A stretch of DNA of 64,000 bases, from NCBI RefSeq assembly GCF_034059295.1, contig NZ_CP139141.1:2711001-2775000 (forward strand), given 5' to 3'. Positions 27,596 through 36,887 of the stretch are shown one piece after another. The stretch is from Pseudomonas sp. HR96 (GTDB lineage Bacteria > Pseudomonadota > Gammaproteobacteria > Pseudomonadales > Pseudomonadaceae). Positions within the stretch are counted from its first letter, which is position 1; each line of letters starts with the position of its first letter. Both the position numbers and the translations under genes were made by a program. A model generated the notes under the pieces. It made no database searches, was not told the DNA's origin, and saw only the letters and a list, made by a program, of their open reading frames with translations.

Positions 27596-28546
27596 TCACG
27601 CCGGCCGTTTCAGGCTGGCCGCCAGCAGTTGGTCACGGGTGGGCAGGCCTTCCATGTCACCGGGGCTCTGCACCGCCAGGCTGCCGACCCAGTTGCCGCG
27701 ATCGACCGCCTGGGCAATGTCCAGGCGCTCGAGCAGGGCGCTGATCACGCCCACGGCAAAGCCATCGCCGGCTCCTACGGTATCGACCACCCGCGCTACC
27801 GGATGTGCGGCGGCCAGGCCTTCGCGGGTGGCAGTGCGGTAGTACGCGCCTTGGGGGCCCAGCTTGATGGCCACCGCTTCGGCGCCCAGGTCCAGGTAGA
27901 ACGCGGCAATGTCGCGCGGCTCGTCGAGGCCGGTCAGCAGCTGCCCCTCGGCCAGCCCCGGCAGCACCCAGTGGGCGAGGCTGGCGAGATCGTTGATCTG
28001 CTCGATCATGCGCGCCTGGCTGCCCCACAGGCTCGGCCGCAGGTTGGGGTCGAAGGACACGCTGCGCCCGGCCTCGCGCATGCTTTGCATGAGGTGGCGC
28101 GACAGCGCGTTCATGCTCGGCGACAGCGCCGGCGGGATGCCGGTGGCGTGCAGGTGGCGGGCTTGCAGCAGCGCCGCCGGGATGTCGGCGATACCCATGT
28201 GGCTGGCCGCCGAACCGCGTCGGAAATATTCCACCGCCGGGTCTTCACCGTCGTCGGCCAGGGACTTGAACTGCAACCCGGTGGGGTGCTGCGGGTCAAC
28301 GCCCACGTGGCGGCAGTCCAGGCCTTCACGCTCCAGGCTCTGCACCACGAAGCGGCCCAGCGAGTCGTTGCCGACCCGGCTCAGCCAGGCGACGTTGAAG
28401 CCCAGGCGGGTGAGGCCGATGGCGACGTTGTTGTCGGCGCCGGCAATGCGTTTGTGAAAGTGCTGCACCTGGGCCAGGTCGCCCGGTTCGTCGGCCACCA
28501 GCATGGCCATGGTTTCACCAAAGCTCAGAACGTCGAAATCAGCCAT
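27596..28546 (-). CDS. kguK: 2-Ketogluconate kinase (PfkB family)
   Basis: 316 residues. The C-terminal PfkB signature DTVGAGDGFAVGVISALLE contains the catalytic Asp and the anion hole; the N-terminal glycine-rich entry is GADNNVAIGLTRLG. It phosphorylates 2-ketogluconate at C6. The start overlaps the kguE stop by 8 bp (ATG at 28546, kguE stop at 28541-28539), with AGGAGG just before it, so translation is coupled. Confidence 0.92.
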   Translation of the reverse strand: MADFDVLSFGETMAMLVADEPGDLAQVQHFHKRIAGADNNVAIGLTRLGFNVAWLSRVGNDSLGRFVVQSLEREGLDCRHVGVDPQHPTGLQFKSLADDGEDPAVEYFRRGSAASHMGIADIPAALLQARHLHATGIPPALSPSMNALSRHLMQSMREAGRSVSFDPNLRPSLWGSQARMIEQINDLASLAHWVLPGLAEGQLLTGLDEPRDIAAFYLDLGAEAVAIKLGPQGAYYRTATREGLAAAHPVARVVDTVGAGDGFAVGVISALLERLDIAQAVDRGNWVGSLAVQSPGDMEGLPTRDQLLAASLKRPA

Positions 28547-29330
28547 GGGCCACCTCCTGCCGGGGTTCGATGGCGGTGGGTTGACCGAGGCGGGCGAGGG
28601 TGGCGCAGTGCTCGGCAGTCAGGGCCAGGAGGTCGTCGCCCTGCAGGGGAAACTCCACGGCGCGGACGATGCCGCCGGGCATGCGGGCCAGCAACTGCTG
28701 CCAGAGTTGCAGGTCCTCGGGAGTCGGCGGCACCGCATGCCATTTGCCCTCACGGCGCTGCACGCCCTTGCAATGCAGGTACTGCACCCGATGACCCAGC
28801 TCCAGCGCGGCGGCAAAGGCCGACTCGTTCTGCCAGTGCCAGTTGCCGGCGTCGAAGGTCATGCCCACCGGCACGTCCAGCGCGGCGGCCTTGTCGAAGA
28901 ACTGAACCAGCGGGGCAATACGCCCGCCCTGCGGGGTCTGGTCGTTTTCCACCAGCAGGCGCACCGGGGTTTCGCGCAGCAGCGGCTTGAGCGCGGCGAC
29001 ATCGGCCAGCGGCGAGTAATGCCCCAGGGACACCTTGAGCCAGACCGCGCCGAAGCGCTGCGCCTGCTGCAGCGCTTCGGCCACTGCCGGGTTGGGGGCG
29101 GCCTGATCGAGCTGCCAGAGCTCCAGCGGCGAGGAATACACGCACGTCAGCCCGGCATCGGCGATGGCCGCCGCCGTGGCAGCAGGCTCCGGCAAGCCGA
29201 GCTCTTCGCGCAATTCGATCCAGGTGACGCCGGCGGCGGCCAGCAGGGGGATGAAACTGGCCTGGCCGCGACGGCGGACATAGTCGGCACCGTAGGCGCC
29301 CAGGCTGATGGAAACGGGGTAGAGAGTCAT
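28539..29330 (-). CDS. kguE: KguE, sugar-phosphate isomerase/epimerase-like protein
   Basis: 263 residues of the xylose-isomerase-like TIM barrel (AP endonuclease 2 family). Metal-site candidates appear in sequence order: a Glu in RLLVENDQT, an Asp in GMTFDAGNWHW, a His in YLHCKG, and a Glu in VRAVEFPLQG. It is the first gene of the kgu operon. Its exact reaction is not established; epimerase activity is inferred from the fold. The ATG at 29330 is 15 bp from a PtxS-like operator. Confidence 0.88.
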   Translation of the reverse strand: MTLYPVSISLGAYGADYVRRRGQASFIPLLAAAGVTWIELREELGLPEPAATAAAIADAGLTCVYSSPLELWQLDQAAPNPAVAEALQQAQRFGAVWLKVSLGHYSPLADVAALKPLLRETPVRLLVENDQTPQGGRIAPLVQFFDKAAALDVPVGMTFDAGNWHWQNESAFAAALELGHRVQYLHCKGVQRREGKWHAVPPTPEDLQLWQQLLARMPGGIVRAVEFPLQGDDLLALTAEHCATLARLGQPTAIEPRQEVAHG

Positions 29331-29344
29331 TATTGTTGGGCCTC

Positions 29345-29358
29345 TGAAACCGATTACA
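29345..29358. promoter_or_regulatory. Probable PtxS operator of the kgu operon
   Basis: TGAAACCGATTACA matches the known PtxS palindrome TGAAACCGGTTTCA at 12 of 14 positions. It sits between ptxS and kguE just upstream of the kguE start, where PtxS represses the operon until 2-ketogluconate binds. Confidence 0.65.
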
Positions 29359-29402
29359 TTGTCAGGAATGTCGACCGCATCGCGTCGCCTTGATTCAATC
29401 GC

Positions 29403-30413
29403 TCAAGCGGTCTGTACCGGGGTGGAGCCGCGCACGATGAGCTGCGCGGCAAAGTCGTGGGTCTGCACCGGCGCGGTGCTGCCGCGCAGGCGTTCGAGCA
29501 GGCATTCGAAGGCGCGTGCGCCGATGTCGTGGGTCGGCTGGGCCAGGGCGGTGATGCCGCCGGCCACCAGTGGGTACCAGTCGAGGTCGTCAAGGGCGAT
29601 CAGGCCCAGGGTGTTCAGGGCGTCCGGGTAGTGCTTGCGCAGCGCCAGGGTGCAGGCCAGTGCGGCCATGCCGTTGGCGCAGAACAGCGCCTTGGCGCCG
29701 GCGGTAGGCTGGGCGAGAAACCTGCCCAGGGCGATCACCAGGTCGTCACCGAGCTCCAGTACCGGTGCGCCAGGCACCAGGCGGGTGAAGGCCTCGATGC
29801 GCTCGATGCGCGAACTGGTGAAATCACGCGGCTCACTGACCAGCGCCAGCTGGCGGTAGCCGCGCTGTTGCAGGTGCTCGACCGCCTGGCGCACGGCGTC
29901 GGCGTTGTCCAACCCGACCAGGTCGCCCGGCAGCTGCTCGACCTTGCGGTCGACCAGCACCATGGGCAACTCGCGCTGCAACTCGCGCAGGGCGTCCAGG
30001 TGGCGCCCCAGCGTGTTGACGATCAAGCCTTCGACGTTGTACGAGCGCAGCGCCTGCAGCTGCAGGCTCTCCTGTTCGGGGTCGCGGTCGGTGTTGCACA
30101 CCACCAGGCTGTAGCCGTGACGCCGGCAGGCAGTTTCCACACCGTGCATCACCGCGATCGAGTAGGGGTTGCGGATATCGGCCACGAGCATGCCGATCAG
30201 CCGTGTGCGCCCGCGTTTGAGGCCGCGGGCCATCTGATTGGGGCGGTAGCCGAGGACGGCGATGGCCTGTTCGATGCGCAGGGCAATGGCGTCGGAGAGC
30301 AGCGCCTTGTCGTCGCCGATGAAACGCGACACGCTGGCCTTGGAGACGCCGGCATGGCGGGCGACGTCGAGCATCGTCACGCGAGCGCGGGGGGAAGAGC
30401 TGAGAGATGTCAC
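29403..30413 (-). CDS. ptxS: PtxS, LacI-family repressor of 2-ketogluconate genes
   Basis: 336 residues from a GTG start at 30413, with AGGAAT upstream. The LacI helix-turn-helix is TMLDVARHAGVSKASVSRFI (residues 13-32), followed by the hinge YRPNQMARGL. A periplasmic-binding-like effector domain completes it (DIRNPYSIAVMHGVE, VLVDRK, LGLIALDD). Gene order next to kguE and the two operators identify it as PtxS, which responds to 2-ketogluconate. It autoregulates in pseudomonads, consistent with the perfect palindrome 46 bp before its start. Confidence 0.92.
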   Translation of the reverse strand: MTSLSSSPRARVTMLDVARHAGVSKASVSRFIGDDKALLSDAIALRIEQAIAVLGYRPNQMARGLKRGRTRLIGMLVADIRNPYSIAVMHGVETACRRHGYSLVVCNTDRDPEQESLQLQALRSYNVEGLIVNTLGRHLDALRELQRELPMVLVDRKVEQLPGDLVGLDNADAVRQAVEHLQQRGYRQLALVSEPRDFTSSRIERIEAFTRLVPGAPVLELGDDLVIALGRFLAQPTAGAKALFCANGMAALACTLALRKHYPDALNTLGLIALDDLDWYPLVAGGITALAQPTHDIGARAFECLLERLRGSTAPVQTHDFAAQLIVRGSTPVQTA

Positions 30414-30458
30414 GGCCTGATTCCTGCTGTTGCTATTGTTATGGGTGATGCCAGGCGG

Positions 30459-30474
30459 TTGAAACCGGTTTCAA
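30459..30474. promoter_or_regulatory. PtxS autoregulatory operator
   Basis: TTGAAACCGGTTTCAA is a perfect 16-bp palindrome containing the full PtxS consensus, centred 54 bp before the ptxS start codon. Confidence 0.8.
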
Positions 30475-30515
30475 GGCGTCATCAAATCACCAAAGCTGCG
30501 GCCCGTCAATGCGCT

Positions 30516-31163
30516 TCAGTTGATCAGGCCCGCCGCGATATTGATCGAGAAACCGAGGATGGCGGTGTTGAAGACGAAACCCAGCAGCGAATGCCCCAGC
30601 ACTACCCGGCGCATGGCGCGCGAAGCGACACCGACGTCGGAGGTCTGCACGGCGACGCTGATGGTGAAGGAGAAATACAGGAAATCCCAGTAGTCAGGCC
30701 GGCTTTCTTCTTCGGGAAAGCGCAGCACCGGCTGGCGCGCGTCACTGGTGTAGAAATGCCGGGCGTAGTGCAAGGCGAAGATGACCCCGGTCAGCAGCCA
30801 GGAGCCGACGATGGTCAGCCCGGTGACGCCATAGTGCAACGCCTGCACGTCGGGCTTCATGCCCTTGCTGCCGGCCAGTTCCACGCCGATGGCTGCCAGG
30901 CTGGCGATGATCGCCACGCACACGGTAATCAACACCATGCCCGCGTTCTCGTCCTCGACCTGCGCGGTCTCACGCACCTGATCGGCGCGGGCATGCAACG
31001 TCAGCCACAGCACCAGCGCCAGATAGAACCACACCCCGGCATTCCAGCCGGTGAGGATGCGCATGCCCAGATCATGGATGGGTACCAGCGCGCCGATGAC
31101 GATGCCGAGCAGGGCGGCGCCGGTCAGGCGTGGATGGGTACGGGCGAGGGTGTGCAGGGCCAT
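30516..31163 (-). CDS. DUF1345 membrane protein
   Basis: 215 residues with about five membrane segments. The segment [20 protein letters not shown], followed by [20 protein letters not shown], is the DUF1345 signature, reminiscent of an ion-channel pore region (the selectivity-filter-like [14 protein letters not shown]). Function is not assigned. No convincing Shine-Dalgarno precedes the ATG at 31163. It is transcribed towards ptxS but is probably separate. Confidence 0.8.
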   Translation of the reverse strand: MALHTLARTHPRLTGAALLGIVIGALVPIHDLGMRILTGWNAGVWFYLALVLWLTLHARADQVRETAQVEDENAGMVLITVCVAIIASLAAIGVELAGSKGMKPDVQALHYGVTGLTIVGSWLLTGVIFALHYARHFYTSDARQPVLRFPEEESRPDYWDFLYFSFTISVAVQTSDVGVASRAMRRVVLGHSLLGFVFNTAILGFSINIAAGLIN

Positions 31164-31303
31164 GGGATTTTTCTTGGGAGGGGGGCGCTTATCTGGCAGT
31201 GCGCAGCGGTTGGAGTTCCGCCATGGACCTGTACGCTTGAGGGCCTCTGTCGATCGCCAATGGCGCGGACGGTGCCAGCCCGCACACCGTCCGCAGCCAG
31301 GCC

Positions 31304-32317
31304 CTAGACAGTCACCGGCACCCGCCCGCTGACAAAATGCCCGACATCATTGAAACCATGGGTCGAGGCATGCCCCGGCGTCACCAGCGAATCGATGAAG
31401 GCTTCATCCTCGGCGGTCAGCTGCACCTCCAGCGCCTTGCCGTAGGTGTCCCATTGCTCCTCGGTGCGCGGGCCGACGATGGCGGAACTGACGGCGCTGT
31501 TGTTGAGCACCCAGGCGATGGCGAACTCGACCATGCCGACGCCTTTCTGTGCGGTCCAGGCCTGGACCTTCTGGGCGATGGCCAGCGATTCCTGGCGCCA
31601 TTCGACTTCCAGGATGCGCTTGTCCTGGCGCCCGGCGCGGCTGTCGGCGGCGGGTTCCACGCCCGGCGCGTACTTGCCGCTGAGCACGCCGCGGGCCAGG
31701 GGGCTGAACGGCACCACGCCGAGGCCGTGATAGGCAGCGGCGGTCAGTTGTTCGGTCTCCACCTGGCGGTTGACGATGTTGTACAGCGGCTGGCTGGCCA
31801 CTGGCGGCTCGACCCCCAGCTGCCGGGCGACGTGGGCGATCTCGGCGATGCGCCAGCCACGGAAGTTGGACACCCCCCACTGGCGTACCTTGCCGGCGCG
31901 GATCAGGTCGCCCATGGCGCGCACGGTCACTTCCAGCGGCACCTTGAGGTCGTCGCGGTGCAGGTAGTACAGGTCGATGTAGTCGGTGTCCAGCCGGCGC
32001 AGGCTGCCGTCCACGGCGTCGAACATGTGTTTGCGGCTCAGCCCGCTGCGGTTGGGCAGGCCGTCGGTGGGGCCCATGGCGACCTTGGTGGCCAGTATCC
32101 AGTGCTCGCGGTGGTTGGCGATGCCTTCGCCGACCACCTCCTCGGAGCGCCCGGCATTGTAGACGTCGGCCGTGTCGATGAAGTTGATGCCCTGGTCGCG
32201 GGCCTTGTCGATGATGCGCAGGGATTCATCATCGGCGGTCTGCTGGCCGAACATCATGGTGCCCAGGGTCAAGGCGCTGACTTGCAGGCCGGACTGGCCG
32301 AGTGAACGATAGAGCAT
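31304..32317 (-). CDS. Aldo/keto reductase
   Basis: 337 residues from [26 protein letters not shown] lies eight bases upstream, and the longer open frame to 32458 has no good start. The catalytic tetrad is present: Asp and Tyr in [11 protein letters not shown], Lys in ILATKVAMG, and His in DLYYLHRDD. The C-terminal [14 protein letters not shown] is the NADPH-binding segment of the YajO/Tas-like branch. It reduces aldehydes or ketones of unknown identity. It is divergent from the CdaR-like regulator. Confidence 0.88.
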   Translation of the reverse strand: MLYRSLGQSGLQVSALTLGTMMFGQQTADDESLRIIDKARDQGINFIDTADVYNAGRSEEVVGEGIANHREHWILATKVAMGPTDGLPNRSGLSRKHMFDAVDGSLRRLDTDYIDLYYLHRDDLKVPLEVTVRAMGDLIRAGKVRQWGVSNFRGWRIAEIAHVARQLGVEPPVASQPLYNIVNRQVETEQLTAAAYHGLGVVPFSPLARGVLSGKYAPGVEPAADSRAGRQDKRILEVEWRQESLAIAQKVQAWTAQKGVGMVEFAIAWVLNNSAVSSAIVGPRTEEQWDTYGKALEVQLTAEDEAFIDSLVTPGHASTHGFNDVGHFVSGRVPVTV

Positions 32318-32462
32318 GTCGCAATCCCTTTGCCGGTGAAGTGAGGCGCCAGTTATGCCATGACTGGCGCTGTGGGGGCACCCCCGCCAGATGAAAATTT
32401 GCACCTGTGGCCCTCGGCCATGGCGGCGCGCTATCCTTCTTGGTTTCACCAGGCGCATTGCT

Positions 32463-33569
32463 ATGTTCGAACTCGATCACGACCTGGCGCAGGACATCGT
32501 CGACCGCGCCATGGCGATTCTGCCGTTCAACGTCAACGTCATGGACAGCCAGGGGTTGATCCTGGGCAGCGGCGAGCCGCAACGGGTCAATACCCGCCAT
32601 GAAGGCGCACAGTTGGTGCTGGCCAACGGTCGGGTGGTCGAGCTGGACTCCCAGGCGGCGGCCTGCCTCAAAGGCTCGCAACCGGGGGTGAACCTGCCGT
32701 TGCTGCTCGATCAGCGCCTGATCGGCGTGCTGGGCATCACCGGCGAGCCGGACCAGGTGCGGATCTACGCCGAACTGGTGCGCATGACTGCCGAAATGCT
32801 GGTGGCCCAGCGCCACATGCAGGCCGAACAACAGTGGCGCCGTCAGCGCAGCGACGACGTACTTGGCTTGCTGCTGGGCGGTGAAGGCGATGCCGCGCGC
32901 CTGCTGGAAGAGGCCCGGCAGCTGGGGCTCAAGCCGCAGCTGGCGCGCACGCCGTACCTGCTCGAACTGGCGCCGCGTCATTCCAGCGAAGGTTTGGCGG
33001 CCTGGTTGAGCGCCCATTTCGCCGACAGCTGGTGCGTGAGCATGACCGGCGCTGCCTTGCTCTGGTGCCGCCCGGCGCAGGGCTCGCTGGACCTGCCGCG
33101 TCTGCTCGAGCGCCTGGCTGGCAACGGTTGGCCAGTGCTGCGCCTGGCCAGCGCGGGGCCGGCGGCGGACCTGGCCGGCCTGCGGCGCAACTGCCGACGG
33201 GTGGGCGACCTGCTCGCCTACGGTCGCGACGTGCTGCCCCAGGTGCAATGGCTGACCCTCGAACGCTATCGCCTGCCGGCCCTGCTCTGGCGCCACCGCG
33301 GCGACGATTCGCTGGAGGAGTGGATCGAACCGCTGCAGCGGGTGCAGGCCCGCGACGCCAACGGCCAGTTGCTCGGCACCCTGCGCGCCTGGTGCGAACA
33401 CGACGGCCAGAGCCAGCACTGCGCCGATGCGCTGGGTATCCACCGCAACAGCCTGCGCTACCGCATGGAACGCATCGCCGAGCTCAGCGGCCTGGACCCC
33501 ATGACCCTGCAAGGCATGCTCGCCCTGTACATCGGCGTGCAACTGCTGCCGGCCGCTGCGCCTTTGTAG
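32463..33569 (+). CDS. CdaR-type sugar diacid regulator
   Basis: 368 residues. Residues 1-130 form a sugar-diacid recognition domain (LAQDIVDRAMAILPFNVNVM, DSQGLILGSGEPQRVN). The C-terminus is the PucR/CdaR helix-turn-helix: QHCADALGIHRNSLRYRMER. CdaR activates glucarate, galactarate and glycerate genes in enterics. The glycerate kinase gene begins 111 bp downstream on the same strand, which suggests glycerate or a sugar acid as the effector. The start at 32463 has only a weak Shine-Dalgarno. Confidence 0.85.
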   Translation: MFELDHDLAQDIVDRAMAILPFNVNVMDSQGLILGSGEPQRVNTRHEGAQLVLANGRVVELDSQAAACLKGSQPGVNLPLLLDQRLIGVLGITGEPDQVRIYAELVRMTAEMLVAQRHMQAEQQWRRQRSDDVLGLLLGGEGDAARLLEEARQLGLKPQLARTPYLLELAPRHSSEGLAAWLSAHFADSWCVSMTGAALLWCRPAQGSLDLPRLLERLAGNGWPVLRLASAGPAADLAGLRRNCRRVGDLLAYGRDVLPQVQWLTLERYRLPALLWRHRGDDSLEEWIEPLQRVQARDANGQLLGTLRAWCEHDGQSQHCADALGIHRNSLRYRMERIAELSGLDPMTLQGMLALYIGVQLLPAAAPL

Positions 33570-33680
33570 AAATGACCAACAACCGGGGATGCCAGTTGTG
33601 CACGGGCCAGACGCCTGGGCGGCCGGAAATCGGCATATTGTGCCTGACCACTTGGGCAAAATAACAAGGAGCACAACCCC

Positions 33681-34817
33681 ATGAAAATCGTTATCGCCCC
33701 CGATTCGTTCAAGGACAGCCTCAGCGCGGCCGGCGTCGCTGCCGCCATTGCCCAGGGTCTGGCCCAGGTGCTGCCGGACGCCCAGCTGCTGCAATGCCCG
33801 ATGGCCGACGGCGGCGAAGGCACCATGGAAGCGATTCTCGCTGCCTGTGCCGGGCAGATGCGCAGCCTCGTCGTCAGCGGGCCCTTGGGCCGGGAAGTGC
33901 AGGCGCGCTGGGGTTGGCTGGCGGACAGCCACACCGCGATCATCGAAATGGCCGAGGCCAGCGGCCTGCAACTGGTGGAGGTCGCCCAGCGCGATGCCTG
34001 CGTCAGCAGCACCTTCGGCACTGGCCAGTTGATTCTCGCGGCGCTGGACGCCGGCGCCCGGCGCATCATCCTCGCCATCGGCGGCAGTGCCACCAACGAT
34101 GCCGGCAGCGGCATGCTCAAGGCGCTCGGTCTGCAATTGCTCGACGCCCAGGGCAGCGACCTCGCCCCGGGTGGCCTGGCACTCGGCGGCCTGGCCCGGC
34201 TCGATGCCAGTGGCCTGGACCCGCGCCTGGCCCAGGTGCGCTTCGAGGTGGCGGCAGACGTCGACAACCCGCTGTGCGGCCCCCAGGGTGCCTCGCACAT
34301 CTTCGGCCCGCAAAAAGGCGCCTCGCCCAGCCAGGTCGAGGCGCTGGACCAGGCCCTGGGGCACTTCGCCGATCACAGCCTGCGCGCCCTCGGGCGCGAT
34401 GTGCGCGATCAGCCGGGTAGCGGCGCGGCCGGTGGCATGGGCTTTGCCGCCAAGGCCTACCTGGGCGCGACCTTCCGCCCGGGGGTGGAAGTGGTCGCCG
34501 AGCTGACCGGCCTGGCCGCTGCCGTGCAAGGCGCCGACCTGGTGATCACCGGCGAAGGCCGTTTCGACGCGCAGACCCTGCGCGGCAAGACCCCCTTGGG
34601 CGTGACCCGCATCGCCCAGGCCGCCGGCGCGCCGGTGATCGTCATCGCTGGCACCTTGGGCCAGGGTTATGAGGAACTGTACGAACACGGCATCAGCGCC
34701 GCGTTTTCAGTGGCCAGCGGGCCGATGACCTTGCAGTTCGCCTGTGAAAACAGCGCGCGTCTGCTGGCCGAAAGAGCCCGGGACGTGGCGCGGGTGTGGC
34801 TGTTGCGCTCGGCGTGA
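33681..34817 (+). CDS. garK: Glycerate 2-kinase (GarK/GlxK type)
   Basis: 378 residues from ATG 33681 behind AAGGAG. Family landmarks: MKIVIAPDSFKDSLSA, CPMADGGEGTMEAI, IGGSATNDAGSGML, GAAGGMGFAAKAYL and VITGEGRFDAQTLRGKTPLG. It phosphorylates D-glycerate to 2-phosphoglycerate. The last 139 bp (34679-34817) have been copied downstream once in full and once in part (see the array). The native stop is unaffected, so the protein is intact. Confidence 0.93.
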   Translation: MKIVIAPDSFKDSLSAAGVAAAIAQGLAQVLPDAQLLQCPMADGGEGTMEAILAACAGQMRSLVVSGPLGREVQARWGWLADSHTAIIEMAEASGLQLVEVAQRDACVSSTFGTGQLILAALDAGARRIILAIGGSATNDAGSGMLKALGLQLLDAQGSDLAPGGLALGGLARLDASGLDPRLAQVRFEVAADVDNPLCGPQGASHIFGPQKGASPSQVEALDQALGHFADHSLRALGRDVRDQPGSGAAGGMGFAAKAYLGATFRPGVEVVAELTGLAAAVQGADLVITGEGRFDAQTLRGKTPLGVTRIAQAAGAPVIVIAGTLGQGYEELYEHGISAAFSVASGPMTLQFACENSARLLAERARDVARVWLLRSA

Positions 34818-34961
34818 GGGGCGTGACGCTTTTCGCCAGCCATGCCCGGATCAAACCGGCCTGGCGGCCTCTCGGGGCGTTGCCCCTCCCACGGGCGCCG
34901 ATCCTGTGGGAGGGGTCGCAGACCCCGAGAGGCCGCCAGGCCGGCTTGACTTGGGGGCTCT

Positions 34962-35073
34962 TCAGCCCTGACGCATGAAAAAACCCGCCACAAAGCGCTT
35001 GAACGTCTCCAGGCTCTTGAAGTCGGCCAGGCGCTTGAAGGTCTCCGAGCTGGGCTCCGGGCCCTGTGGCGAC
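34962..35073 (-). pseudogene. Duplicated 3' end of the unknown convergent gene
   Basis: It matches 35556-35667, the last 37 codons of the 398-residue gene, including the stop. It is cut at GGCGAC, where the garK duplicate begins. Confidence 0.85.
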
Positions 35074-35212
35074 GTACGAACACGGTATCAGCGCCGCGTT
35101 TTCAGTGGCCAGCGGGCCGATGACCTTGCAGTTCGCCTGTGAAAACAGCGCGCGTCTGCTGGCCGAAAGAGCCCGGGACGTGGCGCGGGTGTGGCTGTTG
35201 CGCTCGGCGTGA
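35074..35212 (+). pseudogene. Duplicated garK 3' end (full 139-bp copy)
   Basis: It matches 34679-34817 apart from single-base changes (for example GGTATC for GGCATC) and ends in the same stop codon. It has no start of its own and should not be expressed. Confidence 0.85.
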
Positions 35213-35357
35213 GGGGCGTGACGCTTTTCGCCAGCCATGCCCGGATCAAACCGGCCTGGCGGCCTCTCGGGGCGTTGCCCCTCCCACGGGCGCCGATCCT
35301 GTGGGAGGGGTCGCAGACTCCGAGAGGCCGCCAGGCCGGCTTGACTTGGGGGCTCTT

Positions 35358-35411
35358 CTGGCCGAAAGAGCCCGGGACGTGGCGCGGGTGTGGCTGTTGC
35401 GCTCGGCGTGA
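35358..35411 (+). pseudogene. Duplicated garK 3' end (54-bp copy)
   Basis: It repeats 34764-34817 (CTGGCCGAAAG to the stop codon) directly after a truncated spacer. It is a remnant of the second duplication step. Confidence 0.85.
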
Positions 35412-35555
35412 GGGGCGTGACGCTTTTCGCCAGCCATGCCCGGATCAAACCGGCCTGGCGGCCTCTCGGGGCGTTGCCCCTCCCACGGGCGCCGATCCTG
35501 TGGGAGGGGTCGCAGACCCCGAGAGGCCGCCAGGCCGGCTTGACTTGGGGGCTCT

Positions 35556-36752
35556 TCAGCCTTGACGCATGAAAAAACCCGCCACAAAGCGCTTGAACGT
35601 CTCCAGGCTCTTGAAGTCGGCCAGGCGCTTGAAGGTCTCCGAGCTGGGCTCCGGGCCCTGTGGCGACTGGGTCAGGGATACCGACAGGATGCGGTCGCCG
35701 GTCGCGCTGAGCACCAGCTCGTCCATCACCGCCGCGCCGATCACCGGGCGGCGCATGGTGACCTTGACGCCTTTGCCGGCCATCCAGTCGATCAACCCGA
35801 CCAGCATTTTCAGCGGCTCGCGCTCGTCGTCGCGAAACACTGGGAACAGCTGCGCCCGTGACAGCACCGGCAGCGTCGCCAGGTGGATCATCTCGTAGAA
35901 CTGGCGGTGCGCCTGGGTGGTCGAGTACAACGCCAGCGCCAGCAACGGCCCGGGCGTGCGCGCGCCGCCCCACAGCGAATGATGACCCTGGAAGTCGAAG
36001 CCGGCGGGCTGAGGTTCGGTGATCACCTTGCGTGCGCGTACCTCGGTGACACAGTCGAGCAGCAGCCCATGGCGGCGCTGCTCGCCGAACGCCTCGGACC
36101 CTTGCAGGCGCGCCTTGAGCATCATCATGTGCTTGATGTCCAGGCGTGTCTGCAGGTAGTGGCTGGCCGGCACCCGGTCGATCAGTGGATAGCGCGCTGC
36201 GGCGTCGCGCAGCGCGGCGAACTGGGCGCTGAGGTCGCGCTTGCCGGCAGTGGCGTAGACGTTCAGCGCCGAGGCCTCGACCAGGGTCAGCAGCAGCGAC
36301 AGCAGCCTATGCGGTTCGCGGCTTTGATCGGCGAGGGTGGAGGTTTCGCCAGTGCTCGCCACGCTGGCGGCGCTGAATTCGCCCAGCAGGCGCAAGGGAC
36401 GATCCGGTGCCAGCCAGCTGGCAGGTGCTTCATGGGCCTGGGTGTGGCGTTCGCCCGGCTCGCGCAGGTCCTTGGTGAAGGGGCAGTCGGGGGCGTGGTC
36501 CGGCGTGCCGGGGTTGTTCTTGAGGAACAGGGTGCCGGTGTCGCTGTTGAGGGTCACGTTGAGCACCGGCCGGCGCTGTGGCTGGCAGTCGCAGGCCAGC
36601 CACTGGCCTTCACCGCGCAGCTTGAGCAGCCACTGGTTGGCTTGCAGCAGCCGCACGTTCTCCAGGCGGTTCTGGACGAAGCCTTCGAGCAGGGACTGTT
36701 CGGCGGGGGTCAGACTGCGCACGGGCGCGCCGGTCTTTTCGATGATGTGCAT
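35556..36752 (-). CDS. Unrecognised 398-residue protein
   Basis: Start taken at ATG 36752 (MHIIEKTGAPVRSLTPAEQS); no strong Shine-Dalgarno is visible and the frame is open to 36830. The N-terminal third has WLACDCQPQRRP and, further on, TPDHAPDCPFTKD, a Cys/His set that could bind zinc. The middle is helical (LLSLLLTLVEASALN, DIKHMMMLKARL) and the C-terminal half has WGGARTPGPLLALALYSTT and a beta-rich tail. I recognise no family. It is divergent from a tyrosine recombinase 136 bp away, which may be its partner. Its 3' end has been duplicated in the neighbouring array. Confidence 0.6.
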   Translation of the reverse strand: MHIIEKTGAPVRSLTPAEQSLLEGFVQNRLENVRLLQANQWLLKLRGEGQWLACDCQPQRRPVLNVTLNSDTGTLFLKNNPGTPDHAPDCPFTKDLREPGERHTQAHEAPASWLAPDRPLRLLGEFSAASVASTGETSTLADQSREPHRLLSLLLTLVEASALNVYATAGKRDLSAQFAALRDAAARYPLIDRVPASHYLQTRLDIKHMMMLKARLQGSEAFGEQRRHGLLLDCVTEVRARKVITEPQPAGFDFQGHHSLWGGARTPGPLLALALYSTTQAHRQFYEMIHLATLPVLSRAQLFPVFRDDEREPLKMLVGLIDWMAGKGVKVTMRRPVIGAAVMDELVLSATGDRILSVSLTQSPQGPEPSSETFKRLADFKSLETFKRFVAGFFMRQG

Positions 36753-36887
36753 GGTGGTCAGCGTCCGAGCAGGGTTTTCAGGGTCAAGCCGGCTGGGCCC
36801 GTTCCCTCGTCTGCCGGGCAAGCGGGCCAAGCTCCGTGCAGCCTGCTAACATGCCCGGCCTTCAGTTGCGACACAAGGTCCCACGGT

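Larger units (their letters stand above)
34679..35667. repeat. Repeat array built from gene 3' ends and an 89-bp palindrome
   Basis: Three copies of one perfect-armed palindrome lie at 34856-34944, 35251-35339 and 35450-35538. Outer arms of 22 bp begin CCGGCCTGGCGGCCTCTCGG and inner 10-bp arms are CCCCTCCCAC/GTGGGAGGGG. The unit is 395 bp from copy 1 to copy 2 and 199 bp from copy 2 to copy 3. The first unit also carries the garK 3' end (34679-34817) and the last 112 bp of the convergent gene (34962-35073). Junctions are sharp: GGCGAC joined to GTACGAACACGG at 35073/35074, and CTCTT joined to CTGGCCGAAAG at 35357/35358. Copies differ by only a few bases, so the duplication is recent or homogenised. 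Confidence 0.92.

Noticed and set aside
25187..28990. A 1267-codon sense-strand open frame through the kgu operon
   Set aside because: The complementary strand encodes four recognised enzymes; the long frame is compositional.
34693..35973. An open frame crossing the 35-kb array
   Set aside because: It is a chance frame maintained by repeated units; its predicted product is the repeat translated three times.
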